A DNA stretch of 29,855 bases from a virus: positions 1 to 29,855 of IMG/VR virus record IMGVR_UViG_3300028800_000255; one strand, given 5' to 3'. Within the stretch, counting starts at the first letter, position 1. Each line of letters begins with the position of its first letter. The translations under genes were made by a program, and so were the position numbers. The notes under the pieces are model-generated. The model ran no database searches and was not told where the DNA came from. It was given only the letters and a program-made list of their open reading frames with translations. Positions 29,035 through 29,855 of this stretch are shown in pieces.

Positions 29035-29191
29035 AACAGCAGGTATATTCTACGAGGAAATGCGGCAGAAATATCGTGAGTTCTGCGAGGAATGTAAGAA
29101 GGATTTAGACCCTATCGAAGCCGAGTACGGCGGGCTCATCTCCTTTGAGGAATTTGTTGAATCAGAAAGGGGTAATTATGCCGAATCGTGA
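29024..29191 (+). CDS. Small hypothetical protein, 55 aa
   Basis: MTNKTAGIFYEEMRQKYREF, then CEECKKDLDPIEAEYGG and a charged end. Translationally coupled to both neighbours by overlap. Confidence 0.6.
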   Translation: MTNKTAGIFYEEMRQKYREFCEECKKDLDPIEAEYGGLISFEEFVESERGNYAES

Positions 29192-29351
29192 ACGACTCTA
29201 TATCTTCCTGCTTGGTATTCTCTTTGCCAATGCAATCTTGTCGGTTGCTCTGTTTAGCGGCTACCTGGTCAAGCCCTCGTGGGTAGTACCGGAAAACGCA
29301 ATGGTAGTGGCCAAGGACTTTATCACCGCCATTCAGGACAAACATAAATAA
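29178..29351 (+). CDS. Small membrane protein, 57 aa
   Basis: MPNRERLYIFLLGILFANAI begins a single transmembrane helix (~7-28) after a basic cytoplasmic tip; the remaining ~30 residues should be periplasmic. AAAGGGG lies five bases upstream. It could be an anchor or a lysis/superinfection-related protein; not recognisable as holin or spanin. Confidence 0.6.
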   Translation: MPNRERLYIFLLGILFANAILSVALFSGYLVKPSWVVPENAMVVAKDFITAIQDKHK

Positions 29352-29740
29352 TGGAAATTAGAAAGGCTAAATCTATGCAAGTCAACGCTTCTTTATCACT
29401 ATTGCAGTCAGCTGTTGCCGTGACGCCGGTGAGTCTAGGCACACCGCCTAATACCACCGGAGCGCAGACTGAAAACACAGCCCCACCAAAGAACCCTATG
29501 ACTGGTAGCAGTATCAACATGCTGGCTGCTAATACGCTGGAAGGCATACTACAATCGCAAGAAACACTTGTAAATCCCTCCAATGATGCCAGTGGGCAGA
29601 CGCAAGCATACTCCAATGAGATAGGGCAGGTGTCGCAGGCTTATGAGGCGGTGGCTGCTAACAACGCTCAGAACATAGTTGCGACTGATGTAAAACAGGC
29701 GCAGGTAACAACGCCATCGCAGCTTAGTATTTTAGCATAG
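29351..29740 (+). CDS. Low-complexity Ala/Thr/Asn/Gln-rich protein, 129 aa
   Basis: Few charged residues, many Ala, Thr, Asn, Gln and Ser, no Cys or His; predicted disordered or a virion-type coiled segment (LEGILQSQETLV, VSQAYEAVAANNAQN). TAATG overlap with the membrane protein. Composition is unlike the early genes and may mark the start of another late/virion module. Confidence 0.6.
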   Translation: MEIRKAKSMQVNASLSLLQSAVAVTPVSLGTPPNTTGAQTENTAPPKNPMTGSSINMLAANTLEGILQSQETLVNPSNDASGQTQAYSNEIGQVSQAYEAVAANNAQNIVATDVKQAQVTTPSQLSILA

Positions 29741-29754
29741 AAGGAGGGTAAATA

Positions 29755-29855
29755 ATGCCGATTGAAACATTAGCGCATGACATTGCAGGTGGCATTGCCG
29801 AAACCTTCGGGATGAGTGCTAAGAAGCGCGAATGGATGTATAGGTTTATTAAGGC
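29755..29855 (+). CDS. Partial gene at window end
   Basis: ATG with AAGGAGGG upstream; reads MPIETLAHDIAGGIAETFGM and then SAKKREWMYRFIK before the edge. Only 33 codons are visible; no family recognised. Confidence 0.55.
   Translation, partial: MPIETLAHDIAGGIAETFGMSAKKREWMYRFIK

Noticed and set aside
1-29855. CRISPR array, tRNA or insertion sequence
   Set aside because: I found no regularly spaced direct repeats, no cloverleaf-type TTC-arm motif and no transposase frame.

Overview
The window is a fragment of a tailed double-stranded DNA phage genome (Caudoviricetes). No host housekeeping genes, rRNA, tRNA, integrase, transposase or CRISPR array were seen. It is cut inside a gene at each end. 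The host cannot be named from the sequence. Strong AGGAG-type ribosome binding sites, sigma70-like promoter boxes and intermediate base composition fit a Gram-negative bacterial host. The portal and head gene order suggest a podovirus-like virus, but no tail tube, tape measure or sheath gene is visible to settle this.

Layout. (1) 1-11043, minus strand: head and adsorption operon read right to left. It holds a large portal protein, two small unknowns, a GroES-like co-chaperonin, a coiled-coil scaffold candidate and its N-terminal paralogue, the major capsid protein, a run of Ala/Thr/Ser/Gly-rich virion proteins, a small Tad2-like (DUF2829-like) protein, two unknowns and a glycine-rich fibre protein that runs off the left edge. 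(2) 11123-13864, plus strand: an inverted two-gene cassette with a Cys/His-repeat protein and a 710-residue fibre-like protein made of three 130-residue modules followed by short tandem repeats. (3) 13855-20359, minus strand: packaging and accessory operon with many small unknown genes, a Lys/Ala-rich histone-like peptide, an orphan BrnA-like antitoxin, a Cys4 protein, three successive glycosyltransferase-like genes and the large terminase. (4) 20360-23307: control region with a G-quadruplex-prone stretch, repeated GTATATAC palindromes, a leftward small-terminase candidate and a 600-base AT-rich gap holding six GTGTGACG-like repeats, which could be an origin or a switch region. (5) 23308-29855, plus strand: about 25 short, tightly coupled early-type genes. 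They include a ribbon-helix-helix regulator, a winged-helix protein, an XRE-type regulator, zinc-ribbon proteins and several tiny membrane peptides. No polymerase, helicase, primase or lysis gene is recognisable here.

The two leftward operons appear to be driven by promoters whose -10 box lies exactly six bases from the start codon (portal and the 86-residue gene at 20359), which predicts leaderless messages. Rightward mini-operons share a promoter block with consensus TTATTGACAGTTNATAAC. The most interesting items are this promoter architecture, the repeat-rich intergenic region, the Tad2-like gene among virion genes, the glycosyltransferase trio next to terminase, the repetitive inverted fibre cassette, and the dense cluster of unknown small early genes.
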